A stretch of DNA of 64,000 nucleotides, taken from positions 186,001 through 250,000 of the forward strand of contig VWND01000030.1 of the NCBI GenBank assembly GCA_009599575.1, written 5' to 3'. Below, one piece after another: positions 30,724 through 42,834 of the stretch. The first letter of the stretch is position 1, and each line of letters begins with the position of its first letter. Source of the stretch: Blumeriella jaapii (lineage: Eukaryota > Ascomycota > Leotiomycetes > Helotiales > Drepanopezizaceae). The position numbers were made by a program, and so were the translations under genes. The notes beneath the pieces were generated by a model, which saw nothing but the letters and a program-made list of their open reading frames with translations, did no database searches and was not told the origin of the DNA.

Positions 30724-33700
30724 CTACAAACTCATGGTCACCGTCATACTGTTGCTATGCACCAGCAACACCGGCGGACACGCGCGGCACAGCACCTCCA
30801 AATCCCCCAGGTAGCCCGCACTCGCCTCCTCGCTCAGGCTCGTGCCCTCCGCCGGGCTCGGCAGCGTCGTGAAGACGACGGCCGTGTGCGCGCTCTCGCT
30901 GCGCATCAGCTCGTTGAGGATCAGGTGCTGCGCCCGGCATGGCAGGTCGTTGAAGCTGAGCGGCACGCCCTGCGCCGCGTACGTCGAGCCGCGGCGGCGC
31001 TCAGGCTCGGGAGGAGGGGGCGATGCCGCGTCCTCCGCATGCGAGGCGAGCCCCGGCGAGGACAACATCGTGTGGTAGGCGGATGGGAGCCGCGTGCGTC
31101 GCGGCGGCGGCGAGGGCGTGTCGGTGAACATGATGGAGGGCCCGGGCCCGTCTTCGGTCGCGACGCGCGTCATCGGTACCGGTTTCGAGGAGAATTTCGG
31201 CTGCGACGCGTGCCGGGAGAGAGGCGGGCGTTCGGCTCGCGCGGATAGAGGATGGGCGAGCTTCGGCGTGTCGGACTTGTGGGAGGGCTCTTTGAGAGAT
31301 CCCGGTTTGCTGCTGCTGGCTTCCGAGGAGATGGTCACGTTGGGGATCGAGTGGGACTTCTTGTGTGCGGCGCTGGCTTCCGGTTGTGCAGAGGAGTGAT
31401 CGGGTGCTGAAACCACAACATCGCTGATGGTTGGAAAGGTGGACTTCCTGGGCGTCCGTTCCGGGACCGTGACTTCTCGCTCCCCCGTCGATTTCTTAGA
31501 AGGCGGCGGACCTCTCATCGTGTCCCCGTGACTCCTCCTTCGCTTGATCTTTGACCGGTCGGGAGAGGGGGAGTGGTGGTCGGATTCGTAGTCGTCCATG
31601 TCTGCTTCCGAAACGGCTTCCGAGGCAGCCCCTTCGGAATCACTGTCTTCAGAATCGCTGTCCGAGTGCTCACTGGCACTCAGGTTGCCGGCTCTGACCA
31701 TGTCGTCTGACAGTCGATGCGTCCTCATGCCCAAGCTCACGCCGAGCTTTGCAAGCCCGCTCATGGTGTGTTTCCGCTTCGACTTCTTGAGCAGTCTTCG
31801 AAGACCGAGGAACCGCTCAACTCGTTCTCCTCTCGGACCCTGCTGGAAGGAAGCGTCTGGCCAATTCGAGCCCACGGTGTAGATGCTGCCAATACCCGAG
31901 ATATCTTCTGTCCCAGTGGTTTCCCGTTTTCCTCGAATCTTCTGCAACTCGTCCCACCATTCTTGGCCCCTCAGGCACTCCTCAACCACGTCTTCCGCTT
32001 TCTGGCCGGGGCTTGCGCCATTGACGATGATCTCGTAAGCCGACAGTTTGCCAGAAGCTAACCAGAAGACCAGCACTTCTGCCTCGATCCGCAAGTTCTC
32101 GAGCAATTCTTGGACTCGGCCTCGTTCCTCTTCCACGTCACTCTCGTACTCGACGAAAACCGCAACTCGAAGTTTATAGGCTTTCTTCCAAGCAGGGACG
32201 GTGTTCAAGATGACGCCGAGTTGCAAGATCAAAGTATCTATTCGATTGTGAGATTGAGCGCCTGCCAGACAGGTAGGACTTACAGGTATCAAAGTTTGTC
32301 GTCAGGACGTCTTGCTTGTTGTCGCCCTCTCCAGAGATCTCCGCCGACATCTGAATCGGCCACAGGTCAATGTATTTTTTTGTACCACCTTCTGCATGTG
32401 GAAATTCCAGGGACGAGAACCCCTTTGCGATAGCGACATTGATTTGAAGCCTCAATAGCAGATCCTCGAGGATTGTCACGTAGCTGGTCACGGACATCAT
32501 GGCTTCCGTCTTGCAGGTATCGGTAGGCAACGTTCCGGCAAATTTGGCGTCCTTGCTGTCTTGCCGCACAAGGCCTGTTGGGTCGGGAACCTTGGGTGGT
32601 TCGGGGGCGTCAACGTCAATCAAGGGCCTGTTCCTTCTAAGATCGTCGAGGTTGTAGAATCCCAGAACGGCAATGTTTGGCCTCATGCCGCCAAGTCCGG
32701 AGTTCAGCACGATGTTTCTAGCGCCCCATTCCATCCCGGGAGAGATGGCAATGTTGACGAAAGCCTTGATCTTCGAGAAGTCGATGTACTTGGTCCACGC
32801 TGCTTGTTGTCGGCGAGCCTCTGGCACCGAGCCGCCAAAATTGTCGGTAACAATGACATGCCCGAGGATGTAGAGCGAGCCCTTCTTCATGGAGTTACAA
32901 AACTGGATGAGCTTGTATTGCCGGCGAGGATCGTTCACGAACAAGAGAATCTGAGGGCGCCAGAACTTGACATGTTCCTGTCGCAACCGGAGGAGGTACT
33001 TTCGGACCTGATGATAGATGAGATTCTGGGAAACATCTCCCCATCCCTTCGGTGGACTCGTAAAATGTATGATGAGAAAGAGAATGACTAGGATGCCGAC
33101 GCAGGAAGCTGCGTAGAGGCCATCCACAAAGAACATTGCCCCTGCCGCCACGACCGTTCCTGTGAATGCTGTTTGCCAGTTGAAGAAGTGGAAGGATGGC
33201 CGGAAATTGGGCGCGGAGCCGATCTTCAGTAGAAAACACGCCAGGTTCATCACCAAGAATGTCATCTGGTCAGGTTAGCAGACCCTTTCGCAAGTCTCCA
33301 AGATTGACGGAGCCAACCTACAAGGTAGGTCATTGTGACGAAAGAAGCAATCTGATTGAGGTCGCACAGCATGGTTAACTGGGTCACGAGATATGTTGCT
33401 AGTATGGCATAGGTCGGTTCATCACCATGTTCCGTCCCTTGACCAAAGATAGAGAAGCCCGGGAGCAACTTGTCTCGTGCAAGGGCTTGCAGAAGTTTCG
33501 CTGATCCAATCACACCCATGAGCGTCGAGAAGAAAGCACTTGCGAATTCTCCGGCCAGGATGACCAGTCCAGAAATGTTGGTGTCTTGGATGACGTTGGC
33601 GTTGCGTACAAAGGATGATCGAGTGATGGTGGCCGCCATTGCCAGTATGACGAGCGTGTACAGGACGAACGTGGTGCCGAGGCCATAGAGAGTCCCTTTG

Positions 33701-35259
33701 GGGATCGACTTGCTAGGGTTCTTGAGGTCGCCCGACATGCTCGCTCCGGCAAAGATACCACCAGTTGCTGGGAACAAGATCCCAAATAGATCTTGGAAGG
33801 TTTCCTGACCTCGAAGTTGACTTCCAGCGGCACCTTTGGTCAGTTGGGGCATCAGATTTCCCTGGAACGTGGTCCAACTGAGGCCCGTGTATTCGATGCC
33901 CTGCTTCCTGCTTTCAAACGGCGAGACCACCAATGCCGAGAATGGAATGCTCAGAGTAGCCACCATGAGGACGACCAAAAGCCCATTGCTAGCGCGGGCA
34001 AAGATCGATGATCCTGCCGAAGGACGGAGAGTCAGCCCACGCCCAATTTGCATGTTGGAGGAGCAGTGAAGGGAGCGAATGGTTCTGGAAGCACCCGCGA
34101 GAAAGGACACACACGGCCGCCGCTGAACACTGACCGGCAAGACAAATCGCAGTGCAGATCACTAGGACGATGGTGGACCCGAGATAGAGATACCATTGGC
34201 TCTCGGGCATGACATTTGCCCAATTTCCCGTCTTGGAGCCAAAATTCAACTTGAAGCAGTCTATCAGACCCACAGCGTTGAGACCGGTGTTGAAGACGAA
34301 TCCCAGATAGAAGACGACTCCGATCGATCCACCGAATTCGGGTCCCAGAGACCTGGATATCAGGTAGTATGCGCCGCCTAGACGGAATTAGCACGTGGCT
34401 CGCTCGTTCTCACGGAGACACCGACCTCCTCGCACGGTGCCGTTGGAGGCAATGGCCGAGAGTGAAAAGGTGGTGATCAGATTGATTGCATAGGAAGCGA
34501 TCAGCATGCCCATGATACCCACGACACCACCCTGGCCTGGTAAGATGTTAGTACGCGGATCAAGCAGCATCGACATGGAGCTTCTGCTTCGTAGTCCTTC
34601 CTCGACACCCCGTCACTAGATTGTCTCGCCAGGAGATGGGCACGCTGCCGCCGATCCGAGCATGACCGGCCGGCAGCGGCAGAAAGGAAAGTCGCCGACG
34701 AACCCAGGATGAATCCAAACCTCAAGAACATGAGGATGCTGAGGACGTTCAAGCACGTAGGCACATAGACGCCCGAGAACATGCCCAGCTTCTCGTTGCC
34801 CCCAATCGGCCGTGGGCCCAGCCCGGCCTTGGGCGGCGATGCTCCCCCATTCGCCCTCTTGATCTCGGCTGCATTGTTGCTCTGGATGGTGGCCATGTCG
34901 TCTTCCGCCGTGGCCGCGGGGGACTTCGACCTCGCCCGCGCCTCGGGCGCGCTGTTCCCGCCATTGCGGTGGTGGTGGAAGGATGCGATGTGCAGCAGGC
35001 GTTTCGTGAACGAATGCTCGTGGGGGGGAGGAGTCGCGTCGTTCGTGGCGGGCTCGTACGGGTTTCGCGTCGCCGTCTGCTGGTGCTGATGCTGCTGCTG
35101 ATGCTGCTGCTGATGCTGCTGCTGTTGCTGCTCTGCCTCTATCCCCATGGACGAGGTCCGCGTGAGCTGGCCCAAGTCATCCTGCGCCGTGCCGACGTGG
35201 AAGTGGGAGGAGGCTTGACGAGCGGCGCGCTGAGACGGCGGCCGAGCCAGGTTGGACAT
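30724..35259 (-). CDS. VHC1: Cation-chloride cotransporter, SLC12 family, vacuolar VHC1 type
   Basis: Six minus-strand exons (35259-34704, 34536-34426, 34377-34135, 34013-33322, 33265-32284, 32237-30724) join with correct phases to 1,365 residues. The N-terminus is cytosolic with a Gln/His-rich stretch near residues 44-62. The transporter core follows: [61 protein letters not shown], and later [14 protein letters not shown] joined to [11 protein letters not shown]. The cytoplasmic SLC12 C-terminal domain follows ([20 protein letters not shown]), with a long Ser/Pro-rich disordered insert before the last 90 residues. The yeast homologue VHC1 moves K+/Cl- across the vacuolar membrane. It faces an amino acid transporter gene across a 2.2-kb intergenic region. 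Confidence 0.95.
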
Positions 35260-35789
35260 TGCTGGCGCTCAGTTGGGCAGCAGACAGGCGTATGGATGGA
35301 TGTCGTTGGTACATGTACATACACACATACACATGGCCATGCTGGCGTAGGTAGGGAGGTGGTGTTGTTGGACAAGTCACTGCTCAGCGGCAGGTTTTGG
35401 TTTTGATGTGGTACTGTACTGGGCGTACAGTAGTAGTACTGTACTACGGTACTGGACTGAACGAAGCTAGAGAGTCAGCACGATCGAACGCCTGGTCAAT
35501 GGATCCGTTGAGCCATACCAGAGGTCCAGATACTGTACAGCACAGTATGTGTGTTTGTATGTGTCGATATCAAAAAGTCGAAGAGATCGATTTGTTGAAA
35601 CTCCACTGCTCTGCCGCTTTTGGTGTCGTGTCGGGGAAGATGATATTCCGTGCCGACGGGGTACGTGCCTGTCGTCGACGACAGTATGTATAGTAGCAGG
35701 TAACAAAAGGAAGTTCCATGACAAGATAAATTCGAGAATCGATAACCTACTGCAAGATAAATTTAAGTGCTACAAGAGCTAGCGCGCGA

Positions 35790-36095
35790 TCATAAATATC
35801 AAGAGTTTACCCGCTATGATAAATATCAATAGTTTACCCAAGCATCTGGCGTGGCTTTTAAAGCACAATTGATAGACGAAAAATGGGTGTATGTATTCAT
35901 TTGAATATTATAGAAATCAAAAGTTTACACAGGCCACTGACGTTATTTCTAAAGCGCAATTGATAAACGAAAATTGAGTGTAATGATTTGAATATCATAA
36001 ATATCAAAAGGATCCCCAAGCAACTGGCATGACTTGTAGAGCACAGTTGATAGACGGAGAACGGGCGTAATCATCTGCATGTTATAAGAAGCGCA
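35790..36095. repeat. Three degenerate tandem copies of a ~100-bp unit
   Basis: Each copy carries ATAAATATCAA-A-AGTTTACCC, then a CTGGCGTGGCTTTTAAAGCA-like segment, then CAATTGATAGACGAAAAATG and a TGAATATTATA end. A partial fourth start is visible near 35790. Divergence between copies shows they are old. Confidence 0.75.
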
Positions 36096-36414
36096 ATGTT
36101 GCAAAACTAAAAAAAAGGTGTAGAACTCCAATATGTAATCAGTTGATATGTCACCTGGATACAGACGTCATCGAACACGCTTTGTAAAAAGTGTTATGCA
36201 TGAGTTGTGTCTTGGAAAATAAGCCAAGGGAAGATCAAGCAATCAAAGCTATAGATTAAAGAAACAGCATCGTGGGCTTCTTAAAGAATAAAATGCTGGT
36301 ATCTTAAGTGCTGTATCAGAATCAGAAGATTCGGCTTGGTTTTCTTTTCACTGTTGGAACCTATAGCTTTGTTATTAGTTTAGCTGGAAAGTATTCAAGC
36401 TAAAAAATGTTAGG

Positions 36415-36700
36415 ATAATGATTGAGATAATAATACTTACTGTGTGTAATAGAAATTTCCATGACATCTTGTGTGAGTGATTATCTATTGCACGATACCG
36501 ATGCCCACAGAACGTACTGGACTGGATTGTATGTACTGTACACACTATAAGTATTGTATACACTATAATTGAGATAATAGTACTTACTGTGTGTGATGGA
36601 AAATTCCATAACAAATTGTATGATTAATCATCTATTGCACAATATCGATACCCACAGAACGTACTAGACTGTATTGTATATACTGCATGTATTGTACTGT
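36415..36700. repeat. Tandem duplication of a ~147-bp unit
   Basis: ATTGAGATAATA-TACTTACTGTGTGT through CACAGAACGTACT-GACTG occurs at about 36420-36535 and again at about 36567-36675, with scattered substitutions. Both copies run into GTATATACTGTA-type words. Confidence 0.8.
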
Positions 36701-37458
36701 ATTTACTGTACTGTATGTATTGTATGTGCTGTATGTATTGTACAAAGGTATGCTGTATGTACTGTAAGAGGTACTGTATATAGGTAGGTACATGTAAAGT
36801 ACTATTAGTACAGTACGTACTGTAAGCACTGTATATTGCATAAATACTGTATATACTATAAATACTGTATATACTATAAGTACTGTATACACTATAAGTA
36901 CTGTATTTATAAGTACTCTACATACTATTTACTGTGTACTGCTATAGCTGTCGCTTACTGTACTACACGACAAAGTGACGCCAAGCCCCGGCATCCCAGC
37001 TCCCATGCGACACGAGGACGAGTCGCGCAGGAGGCGCGAAGAACCACCATCGACGACGACGACACATCTACATCTACATCTACACCACATCTTCATCACA
37101 TCTACATCTACATCTACAGTTACCACCTGCACGACGGCCTCCCTTCCATCCCCGGGACTTCAACTTTGCTCTTCCATCTTGGTCTTATCCTCTTCCTCTT
37201 CCACCATCCATCATCATCCGGTGAGCTTCTCTCCGCCTCTTCCTCCTCTACCTCCTCTTCCTCCTCTTCCCCCTCTTCCCCCTCTTCCCCCTCTTCCCCC
37301 TCTTCGCAGCCTCCATCTCGACCTCACGCTGACCAGATTCGCACCGCTCAGTCAAGCAAGCCAACTGCTGTTCCTCCTCGCTCTCAGCAGCCGGCGAAAC
37401 ATGAGATAAGCCGGCCTGCCTGCCACGGCCCAGCATCCCTACCAAACTCGCAGAAGAC

Positions 37459-39926
37459 ATGTCGACGCCTCGAAATGGCGATTCCTCGTCGGCTCGCCCG
37501 GTGCCGGTTCCCACGTTGTCGTCGTCGCCGCGGAGCGCGAGCTCGATGAGCGGCCGCCAGTCCAGCAGCCCCCATCGCGCGAGCTCGATAGCTCGTCTGG
37601 CCTCCCCCGTCCCCTCGGTGGGCACACCGCTGTTGCGCCAGACCCAGATACCGCCGCCTCAGGCGACGGGAGGGAGCTCCTACGCCTCGGGGAACTTGAC
37701 GCCCCTCGCTGGTCCTTCGCCGCCCCACGCTTCCCAGCCCGGGCCGGGCGTCTCGGCGCTCGCGGCGGCTCTCTCCAACTCCTTGGGCCAGTCCCCCTCG
37801 AACTTTGGCACGCCGCCCGTGAGGCCGCAGTCGCCCGGTGCGGCCAGCCAGCACACGCTACCCCCGGGGGGGCCTATGCCCCAGAGCATCTATGGCTCGT
37901 TCGATCGAGCGAGGTCGATCCAAGGGGCCCCGGGCTGGGCAGGGCCGAGTACCTACGAAGATCCCGAGATTGTGAAGAGGCATCTGGTGCAGCCGGATCA
38001 CGGCGACGGCGTAGCCGACGACAAGCTGTCCCTGTCGTTGCGCGCCGGCTCGCCCGCGGCCCGAGCCAGACAAAACATTGATGATGTGGCGCCCGGCCTG
38101 GACGACGACGAGTTCTCGAGCTTGAGGCTGCAGGGGGGGGATGTGACGCGGCCCATCTACCGGTGGACGGAGGAGGCACAGGCGAAGGGCGGACGCGGCG
38201 GGAAGACACAGCGGAGTCAGAGCTTCCACTTGTCGCGGCCATACCCCGAGAACGAGGTGCTGGACATCGGTTCCATCAAGATTCCGGGAGGCTTCCGTCG
38301 GAACTTCCTGCGTCGCGGCCGTGAGTCCGTCTCCCATGGGAAGACGGGTAGACGAGCATAGCCTGGGCATCCGTGGCCCGCCGAAGATGCTCACGAACAA
38401 CTTTATCGAATTTCTGACCATCTATGGGCATTTTGCGGGCGAGGAGTTGGAAGAGGATGATGAGGTCTTGGCGCCGGACGAGTACTTCTCGTCGGAGAAC
38501 CACTCGGCCCTGGGAGACGACGACGACGAGAGCGACGAGGACCGGGAACCGATGGAGAGCAGTGCGCTCCTCACCCCGGGCCAAAAGAAGAAGAGGCGGC
38601 GCAAGGAGAAACACGTGGAGGGGACGAACGGGTCCATGGGTGCTGCTTTGCTGCTGCTCAAATCCTTCGTCGGGACCGGGGTTTTGTTCTTGCCCAAAGC
38701 GTACCTCAACGGAGGTATGCTCTTCAGCAATCTTGTCCTGGTGTTCGTGGCTGTGCTCAGTTACTACTGCTTTGTGTTGTTGGTCAACACTCGCTTGAAG
38801 GTCAACGGCTCGTTTGGTGACATGGGCGGTATCCTCTACGGAAACTGGATGCGAACTACCATCCTGGCCTCGATCGTCATCAGCCAGATCGGGTTCGTCG
38901 CCGCCTACATCGTCTTCACGTCGGAGAACCTGCAGGCGTTTATTCTGGCCGTGTCCCATTGCAAGACACTGATCGATGTCAAGTGGTTGATCTTGATGCA
39001 GATGGTCATCTTTCTGCCCTTCTCGCTACTGCGAGACATCAGCAAGCTTGGCTTCACGGCCTTGATTGCCGACGCCTTCATCCTGATCGGGCTCGTCTAC
39101 CTCTACTACTACGACATCCTCACCATTGTCCGACAGCACGGCATATCGGACATTGTCAATTTCAACCAGAAAGACTGGACGCTGTTCATCGGGACCGCCA
39201 TCTTCACCTTCGAAGGCATCGGGCTGATCATCCCCATCCAGGAGTCGATGAAGAACCCCAAGAAGTTCCCGCCGGTGCTGGGTGGGGTCATGATCGTCAT
39301 CAGCGTGATCTTCATTTCGATGGGAGCCCTCTCGTACGCCGCCTACGGCTCCAAGACCGAAACGGTCGTCATCCTCAACCTCCCGCAAGACGACAAGATG
39401 GTCAACGGCGTGCAATTCCTCTACTCCCTCGCCATCCTCCTCTCCACCCCCTTGCAGATCTTCCCCGCCATCCGGATCACGGAGAACGAGCTCTTCACCC
39501 GCAGCGGCAAGTACAATCCGTACATCAAGTGGCAGAAGAACCTCTTCCGCTTCTTCGTCGTCATGCTCTGCGCCGGCATCGCCTGGTTCGGCGCGAACGA
39601 CCTCGACAAGTTCGTGGCAATCGTGGGCAGCTTCGCCTGCGTGCCGCTGGTGTACATCTACCCTGTAAGCCACCCGATCCTCTCTTAGCCCACGTCCCCT
39701 TGTCCTGTATCCCGACTGACCCGTCCAGCCAATGCTCCACTTCAAAGCCGTGTCCAAGACACGCTTCCGCAAGGCCTGCGATGTCATCCTCTGCATCTTC
39801 GGCCTCGTGGTCATGGTCTACACCACCTCGCTGACGGTTATCAGCTGGGCCAGCGGCGACGAGGTGCCCGGCCTGCCGAGCTACTGCGACAAGCAGAAGC
39901 TTTTGGGCGTGGCTGAGTCCAGGTAG
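37459..39926 (+). CDS. Vacuolar amino acid transporter, AVT3/AVT4 (SLC36-like) type
   Basis: Exon 1 from 37459 encodes about 290 mostly disordered Ser/Pro residues including MPQSIYGSFDRARS. A later exon gives the AAAP transporter: MLTNNFIEFLTIYGHFAGEE, an acidic linker, then GSMGAALLLLKSFVGTGVLF, GLIIPIQESMKNPKKFP and further membrane segments to VPLVYIYP. The last exon (39729-39926) follows a clean 64-nt intron. Yeast AVT3/4 export neutral amino acids from the vacuole and have the same long N-terminus. The first intron is unresolved: the strong GTGAGT donor at 38321 cannot reach the next frame in phase, while a weak GTCTCC donor at 38329 with an acceptor ending at 38386 can (57 nt, 781 residues). 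A one-base sequence error is an alternative. Confidence 0.9.
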
Positions 39927-40984
39927 CTTTTATCGCCCTTTCATTGGTAGAAACACAATATTTGAATTGAAGGTTGAGCATGCATTGCGTGGGACTGACC
40001 ATGTCGGGATCTTGGTCTGGGTTTCTTTCCCTCTCTCTCTCTCTTCGTACGAATTGTCTGTCTGTTCAGACATCTGTCTTGCTGCATAGCGCTGCGCTGC
40101 TTCTCCGTTGCTTTGGCCTGGTCTGGCCTGGTTTGGTTTGGTCGGAATTCGCTGTCTGGTCTTGCTCCCTGGTCCGAGTGTTCGCGTTTCCTTTTGTTTT
40201 CGCGTTCGCTTATCTACTTGCCCGTCTACCCATGTTCCTTTTCTCTCTCTTCCTGGCGTGCATTTATTCGTCTATGGAGTTTGAAGCTTGGGATCTGCGG
40301 ATTCGATTGGGCGGGCGCGTTTCGCATGAGGCGGTCGTTGTTGACGTTGCTTGGAAGAATGGAACGGCACGGGATGGATGGATCGAGTCGAGTCGTTGCA
40401 TAGAACTGAACTGCATAGAATAGCGAAGCAATCACATGGCGAGCATCTCTCACACACCCCGGCTGCTTTGATCTACACGTACTGTACGTAAGGCAAGTAC
40501 TTTTCGATCCACCCTCTACGCCCAGCAGCCCTCTTCGGCAGCGTAGCGAGGGGGTGGTACTGTACTGTCGTTAGACTTTACTTGATGGAAGGGCTTGTGA
40601 ACGGTATAGGAAGTGCCGAGGGGCTGAAGTCCCAAGAGCCCAGATGATCGATGATAGATGCATTGAAGGTGCTGTATAGGACCTCTCGACGGGTATCAGG
40701 ATGAGCTTTTTTCTTTGATGAGGTGTGTTGTGCTGGCGAGTGAATCTATCTGCTTTGTTGACTGAGACAAGGGAGGCGAGTTGATCACGTGCAGCTTGGC
40801 AGGGTCAGTCGCTTCTCGCTTCTCGCGTCCCGGAGAATCAATTTACGCGTGAGGAGTGGGAGGGAGCGCGTCAACCTCGAAATTCCCTTGCGACCTGTCC
40901 AGCCAAACCACCAACACCTCACCTTACCACAACGCAACACAACACAACACAACGCACCGCACCGCACTGCGAACACCACCCATC
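39927..40984. other. Intergenic region between AVT and POL31
   Basis: No supportable gene. It contains CT and TGGTTTGG tracts, and CGTACTGTACGTA near 40480. The last 200 bp, with ACAACACAACAC repeats, is the likely leader of the polymerase gene. Confidence 0.4.
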
Positions 40985-42834
40985 ATGGCCTCAGACTCAA
41001 GCAGTCTCCTGCGCGCCCCTTCGTCATCCTCCCCCCCCCTCTTCCTCTCCGCTCCAAGTCACTAACACCCTCTAGCAACACATCCTACACCCCCCTCACG
41101 CGCCAGCCCTCCTCCTACAAGCCCCTGCAGACCTACGCCCTGGACAAGGAGAAGCAGTACCAGCAGCAGTACGGCGACATGTACTTCCTGCGTCTGGCGA
41201 AGTTGAAGCCAGCCGTGGAGGCCGTGGGCGCCGACGCGTGGGAAGGCTTCGTCATGGGCGGCGAGGAGGTCGAGCGCACGGAGCGCGTGCTCGATGTCAG
41301 GCAGGGGAAGCTGTGCTGGGTCGCCGGCACCATCTACATGGAGATGCCGCTGAAGCCGAACATCCTGGACGATATCTCGAAGGATGTGAGTCCCTCGTCT
41401 CCGCCTCGTGGGAACTGGTCGATGCGTCGGCAGGCTGACGAGGCCCTACGTAGCATTGGATCGCCGCGCCGCCGCCGAGGCAGAAGTACCTCTCGCCGAC
41501 GGGAGAGGATCTCGTGATGCTGGAAGACGAGTCGGGACGTTTGCGGCTCGTGGGCCCGCCGCTGGCGAGCGAGATGCTGGTTACGGGGTGCATTGTGGCC
41601 GTCATGGGGACCGAGAACGCGAATGGGGACTTCGAGGTCGTGGACATCAAGGTTCCGGACTTGCCGCCGCAGGCTGAGCGCTGGCATACTCTGGAACCGA
41701 TACCTGCCACGAAAGACGAGCAAGACGCGGACGAGGAGATGGATGTGGATGCGCCGGCGCCGGCGCCTGGCGGCGGCAAGAAAATCGCCATCGTCTCCGG
41801 TCTGGCCTTTTCCAAAACGGACGCCGGACACGCGATGGAGATCAACCTCCTGACCGAATACCTGTTGGGGGAAGCCTTGGACCCCAGCGCCCAGGAGAGC
41901 GTCTCGCAAATCAGCAGGTTGATCATCGCAGGAAACTCCATCGCGCTGGACCACGACGCCGCCTCCCACGACACGATCGGCAACACGCGGAAGACGCAGA
42001 AGAAGTACGGCTACGACAGCAGCGCCTACAACCCGGCGCCCACGCAACACCTCGACGACTTCCTCGCCACGATCCTGCCCAGCATGCCCATCACGCTGAT
42101 CCCGGGGCCCTCGGACCCGGCCAACGTGAGCCTGCCCCAGCAGCCCATCCACGCGGCCATGTTCCCGCAGGCGAGGACGTACGGCGCGATCCCGCCGACG
42201 CGGGCCGGCGAGCCCGCGCTGCCCGGCTGGTTCGACACGGTGACGAACCCGTGGGAGGGCGAGGTCGAGGGCTGGAAGGTGTTGGGGACGGGCGGCCAGA
42301 ACGTGGATGATGTGTTCAAGTACGTGGAGAGCGAGGACCGGCTTGGCATGTTGGAAGCGATGTGTAGGTGGCGGTGCGTGGCGCCTACTGCGCCGGATAC
42401 ATTGTGTAGGTTTTTTTGTTTTTTTTGTTTTTTCTTCTTTTTTTCCCTTTTTCTAGTCTTCTTTTATTTTCTTACTTTCCTCTTTCTTCTTTTTCTTTTC
42501 TGCTCTCCCATCCAGTCTTCCCACTCTCTTTTTCTCTCGTCCCCCCCTCCTACATACAAATTCGCAGTCCCTCTCCTTTCGCACTAGGTTTCTAACCCTG
42601 CTCACCCAAACAGGGAGCTACCCCTTTCAAGACGACGACCCCTTCGTCATGGACACGTGCCCGCACCTCTTCCTCGCGGGCTCGCAGCCGGCGTTTGACA
42701 CGGCGGCCATCGAGGGCCCCGAGGGCCAGACGGTGCGCCTCGTGGCCGTGCCGCGGTTCGCGGACACGGGCGAGCTGGTGCTCGTTGATGCGGAGACGCT
42801 GGCCGCGGAGGTGGTGAGGATTGGAGTCAACTAG
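40985..42834 (+). CDS. POL31: DNA polymerase delta small (B) subunit
   Basis: A structural subunit of replicative polymerase delta, shared with polymerase zeta in yeast, that bridges the catalytic subunit and POL32/PCNA. Four exons (40985-41022, 41076-41385, 41454-42405, 42614-42834) give 506 residues, standard length. The N-terminal OB-fold region starts NTSYTPL and continues KQYQQQYGDMYFLRLAKLKP. The inactive phosphoesterase-like domain shows LIIAGNSIAL and PITLIPGPSDPANVSLPQQP. The end reads RWRCVAPTAPDTLW joined to SYPFQDDDPFV. The last splice (donor GTAGGT at 42406) restores the conserved Trp and fixes the junction. The first intron has a weak GTCATC donor but a good CACTAAC branch point. 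The third intron is 208 nt and T-rich. Confidence 0.96.

Larger units (their letters stand above)
35260..37458. promoter_or_regulatory. Divergent 2.2-kb region between two transporter genes
   Basis: The interval is shared by the VHC1-like (minus) and AVT-like (plus) genes. It is rich in GTACTGTA and CTGTATGTA words, especially at 35400-35560 and 36500-36950, has two tandem duplications (separate entries), and changes to CATCTA and CTTCCTCCTC repeats (37060-37310) in the AVT leader. No intervening gene is seen. Confidence 0.5.

Noticed and set aside
29712..30872. 386-codon plus-strand frame after LSM5
   Set aside because: It runs through an A run and into the antisense of the SLC12 gene, with Pro/Ser/His-rich low complexity and no domain.
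39026..39834. Long frames on both strands overlapping the AVT gene
   Set aside because: Shadow frames of the conserved transporter exon; they lack membrane segments of their own.
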